8,190 bases of DNA, from the NCBI GenBank assembly GCA_902806105.1, contig CADCVI010000133.1, forward strand, positions 1-8,190. The letters are read 5' to 3'. The position numbers were made by a program, and so were the translations under genes. Each line of letters opens with the position of its first letter. The first letter of the stretch is position 1. Source of the stretch: an uncultured Rubrobacteraceae bacterium (GTDB lineage: Bacteria; Actinomycetota; Rubrobacteria; Rubrobacterales; Rubrobacteraceae). Below are positions 5,992-8,190 of this stretch, piece after piece. The notes under the pieces are model-generated. The model made no database searches, was not told where the DNA came from, and saw only the letters and a list, made by a program, of their open reading frames with translations.

Positions 5992-8190
5992 ATGAATCCG
6001 GTGCGAGGAACAGTGGTGCGCTACGGGGTAGCGGTTCTGGCCCTGGGTGTGGCTCTCCTGATCCAGGCTCTGTTCGTGCCCTTCGTTCAGGGGGAGATCC
6101 CCTTCCTCCTGTTGTCTGCGGCGGTGCTGGTTGGCGCCGCCTTCGGGGGGCTGGGACCGGGGGTGTTGGTTACGCTCCTTGGCGCGCTCGTCGGCGACTA
6201 CTTTTTCCTCTCCCCGGTGGGGACCCTCGTGCCCCCCGACCTCGGTCACGGTCTCAGGACCGGCCTCTTTCTGGCTCAGGGGCTGGCGATAAGCGGGATA
6301 GGGGCCTGGCTCGTGTCGGCCAGGAGTCGAGCCGAGGAGGCCGCGAGGCAGGCCAGAGAGAGCCGCGAGAGCCTGCGCGAGAGCGAGGAGCGCTACCGTC
6401 TGCTGGTGGAGAGCGCAAAGGACTACGCGATCTTTCCCGTGGACACGGAGGGTCGCATCGTCGAATGGAACGAGGGGGCCGAGCACCTCTTCGGCTACCG
6501 CAGGGAAGAGATAGCCGGTGAACACGCCTCCATCCTGTTCACGCCCGAGGACCGTAGCAACGATGCCCCGAGACGCGAGCTCGAGAAGGCGGTGGAAGAA
6601 GGTAGGGCCGAGGACGAGCGCTGGCACTTGCGCAAGGATGGCACCACGTTTTGGACCAGCGGCTTCGTGAGGCCCGCGCGGGATGAGGACGGTAGCTTGA
6701 AGGGTTTCGTCAAGGTCGCCCGCGACATCACCGATCGCAAGAGGGCGGAAGACGCCTCGCGGTTTCTGGCCGATGCCGGCGAGATTCTCTCCTCCTCGCT
6801 CGACTACCGGGCCACGCTCTCGAACGTGGCCCGCCTCGCGGTTCCTACCCTGGCCGACTGGTGTACCGTGGACGTACTCGCGGAGGACGGCTCGGTGGAG
6901 CGGCTGGCCGTGGCCCACCAAGACCCCGGCATGGTGGAGATGGCGCACAAGCTGCAAGAGCGCTATCCGCCCGACCCGGACGCTGCGTACGGGGTGCCCA
7001 ACGTGCTGAGGACCGGCGAGCCGGAGGTGGTCTCCGAGATCCCCGAAGAGCTCCTGGACCGGGCGGCCCGCGACGAGGGGCATCGGGAGATTATCAGGGA
7101 GCTTGGGCTCAAGTCCTACATGGTCGTGCCGCTGATCGCGCGGGGGAGGACGCTCGGGGCGATCACGCTCGTTTCGGCGGACACGGGGCGCAAGTACGGG
7201 GACGATGACCTGACGCTCGCCGAGGAGATCGCCCGGCATGCGGCCCTGGCGGTAGACAACGCCCGGCTCTACGAGGAAGCCCAGAGGGAGATCGCGGAGC
7301 GGCGGTGGGCGTATGAGGAGCTTCGGGCCTCCAGAGACCAGCTCAACGTCATCCTGCGGGAGGTGGCGGATGGCGTGATCGCCCAGGAGCTCCCGGGCGG
7401 CCGTATGGTCTACGCCAACGAGGCCGCGGCCAAGATCGTCGGGTATTCTTCCGCCCGGGAGCTCCTGGAGGCGGCACCTGAGGACGTGATGCGCAGGTTC
7501 GCGCTCATGGACGAGGAGGGACATCCTGTGCTCCCCGAGAACCTGCCGGAACGGAGGGCGCTGCGGGGAGAAGAGAACGTAAAGGAGAACCTGCACTTCT
7601 GCGTGCTCGAGACGGGCGAGGAGCGGTGGCTGGTCATCAGGGCGACGCCCGTCTTCGACGAACGGCAGAACATCCGAATGACGGTGAGCGTTCTACGCGA
7701 CGTAACCGAGCAGAGGCGAGCGGATGAGCAGCGCGCGCGGCTCGCGGCGATCGTGGAGTCCTCGGAGGACGCCATAACCAGCAACACCCTGCAAGGCATC
7801 ATCACAAGCTGGAACAGGGGAGCGGAGAGGATCTACGGCTACTCCGCCGAGGAGGCCGTGGGGCGGCCCATAAGCATCCTCGTTCCCCCCGAGAGCCCCG
7901 ACGAGATACGGGGGATCCTCGATCGGATAAGGCGGGGAGAGGGAGTCGACCAGTACGAGACGGTGCGCATGACCAGGGACGGCCGGAGGGTAGACGTCTC
8001 GACGACCGTCTCTCCCATGAAGAACTCCGATGGCAACATCGTGGGGGCCTCCATCATCGCCCGCGACATCACGGAGCGAAAGCGCGCCGAAGAAGCCCTG
8101 CGAGACATAAGGGACGCCGAACGACGCCGCATGGCTCGGGACCTCCACGACGGTGTCCTCAAGGACCTTATCTACACCGCAGCGGCCATG
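5992..8190 (+). CDS. Membrane PAS/GAF sensor histidine kinase (NarL/DegS type), 3' end cut off
   Basis: An uninterrupted frame of 733 codons runs to the window edge without a stop. Residues 8-110 hold about four hydrophobic segments including FGGLGPGVLVTLLGALVGDYFF, split by a short loop, like the DUF4118 domain of KdpD-type sensors. A charged helix (111-135) follows. PAS1 is about 135-252 (DYAIFPVD, WNEGAEHLFGYRREEIAGE, VARDITDRKRAE). The GAF domain spans about 257-427, ending in DDDLTLAEEIARHAALAVDN. PAS2 is about 445-577 and PAS3 about 580-700 (ITSWNRGAERIYGY, IARDITERKRAEEA). From 708 the HisKA_3 motif ERRRMARDLHDGVLKDL gives phosphoacceptor His719 (codon 8146-8148). The ATPase domain lies beyond the window. 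It would sense an unknown cue and phosphorylate a LuxR-type response regulator. The start is uncertain: ATG 5980 and GTG 5914 are in-frame options, and no strong ribosome site decides; GGATGGG is 7 bases before 5992. Confidence 0.88.
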   Translation, partial: MNPVRGTVVRYGVAVLALGVALLIQALFVPFVQGEIPFLLLSAAVLVGAAFGGLGPGVLVTLLGALVGDYFFLSPVGTLVPPDLGHGLRTGLFLAQGLAISGIGAWLVSARSRAEEAARQARESRESLRESEERYRLLVESAKDYAIFPVDTEGRIVEWNEGAEHLFGYRREEIAGEHASILFTPEDRSNDAPRRELEKAVEEGRAEDERWHLRKDGTTFWTSGFVRPARDEDGSLKGFVKVARDITDRKRAEDASRFLADAGEILSSSLDYRATLSNVARLAVPTLADWCTVDVLAEDGSVERLAVAHQDPGMVEMAHKLQERYPPDPDAAYGVPNVLRTGEPEVVSEIPEELLDRAARDEGHREIIRELGLKSYMVVPLIARGRTLGAITLVSADTGRKYGDDDLTLAEEIARHAALAVDNARLYEEAQREIAERRWAYEELRASRDQLNVILREVADGVIAQELPGGRMVYANEAAAKIVGYSSARELLEAAPEDVMRRFALMDEEGHPVLPENLPERRALRGEENVKENLHFCVLETGEERWLVIRATPVFDERQNIRMTVSVLRDVTEQRRADEQRARLAAIVESSEDAITSNTLQGIITSWNRGAERIYGYSAEEAVGRPISILVPPESPDEIRGILDRIRRGEGVDQYETVRMTRDGRRVDVSTTVSPMKNSDGNIVGASIIARDITERKRAEEALRDIRDAERRRMARDLHDGVLKDLIYTAAAM

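Noticed and set aside
5908..7596. A 562-codon open frame on the minus strand opposite the sensor kinase
   Set aside because: It is the antisense of the PAS/GAF kinase, rich in Arg, His, Gly and Pro, with no recognisable domain. The plus-strand frame has clear ordered domains across the same bases.
1..8190. tRNA or rRNA genes, CRISPR arrays, insertion-sequence ends
   Set aside because: I found no cloverleaf-like sequence, regularly spaced repeats, transposase motifs or paired terminal inverted repeats by reading. A covariance-model search would be needed to exclude small RNAs.

Overview
The window is high-GC DNA with the gene style of an actinobacterium. It has G/C-rich third codon positions, GTG starts, purine-rich ribosome binding sites, and a long PAS/GAF sensor kinase of a kind common in Rubrobacter-like bacteria. 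That placement is an inference from style, not a taxonomic result. There are five substantial protein genes. The last is cut by the right edge, and no RNA genes, CRISPR arrays or insertion sequences are visible.

Left half (110-3950, minus strand): a small catabolic block. A Rieske non-heme iron oxygenase alpha subunit (2685-3950) is followed 10 bp later by a carbon-nitrogen hydrolase of the nitrilase superfamily (1817-2674), and the two look like one transcript. After a 351-bp gap with a strong hairpin and a separate predicted promoter comes a 12-TM transporter of the metabolite:H+ symporter (MHS) branch of the major facilitator superfamily (110-1465). The oxygenase most resembles the GbcA/CntA class that oxidatively demethylates or cleaves quaternary ammonium compounds such as glycine betaine, carnitine or stachydrine, and it has the Glu bridge residue of that class. 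A reasonable model is uptake of a small charged N-methylated or amide-bearing compound, oxygenation, then amide or nitrile hydrolysis. The reductase that must feed electrons to the oxygenase is not in the window.

Control region (3951-4287): a LysR-type regulator (4288-5253, plus strand) is divergent from the oxygenase. Between them is a perfect 15-bp palindrome with the LysR T-N11-A signature at 4186-4200. It is centred about 64 bp upstream of the start point predicted from an independent -35/-10 pair for the oxygenase, the usual place for a LysR activation site.

Right half: 5254-5991 has no intact gene I can support. It holds short coding-like stretches on both strands that may be gene remnants, and then a predicted promoter at 5875-5903. 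From 5992 to the right edge an uninterrupted frame encodes a membrane sensor histidine kinase: DUF4118-like membrane domain, PAS, GAF, PAS, PAS, and the start of a NarL/DegS-type (HisKA_3) phosphoacceptor domain with His719. Its ATPase domain lies outside the window.
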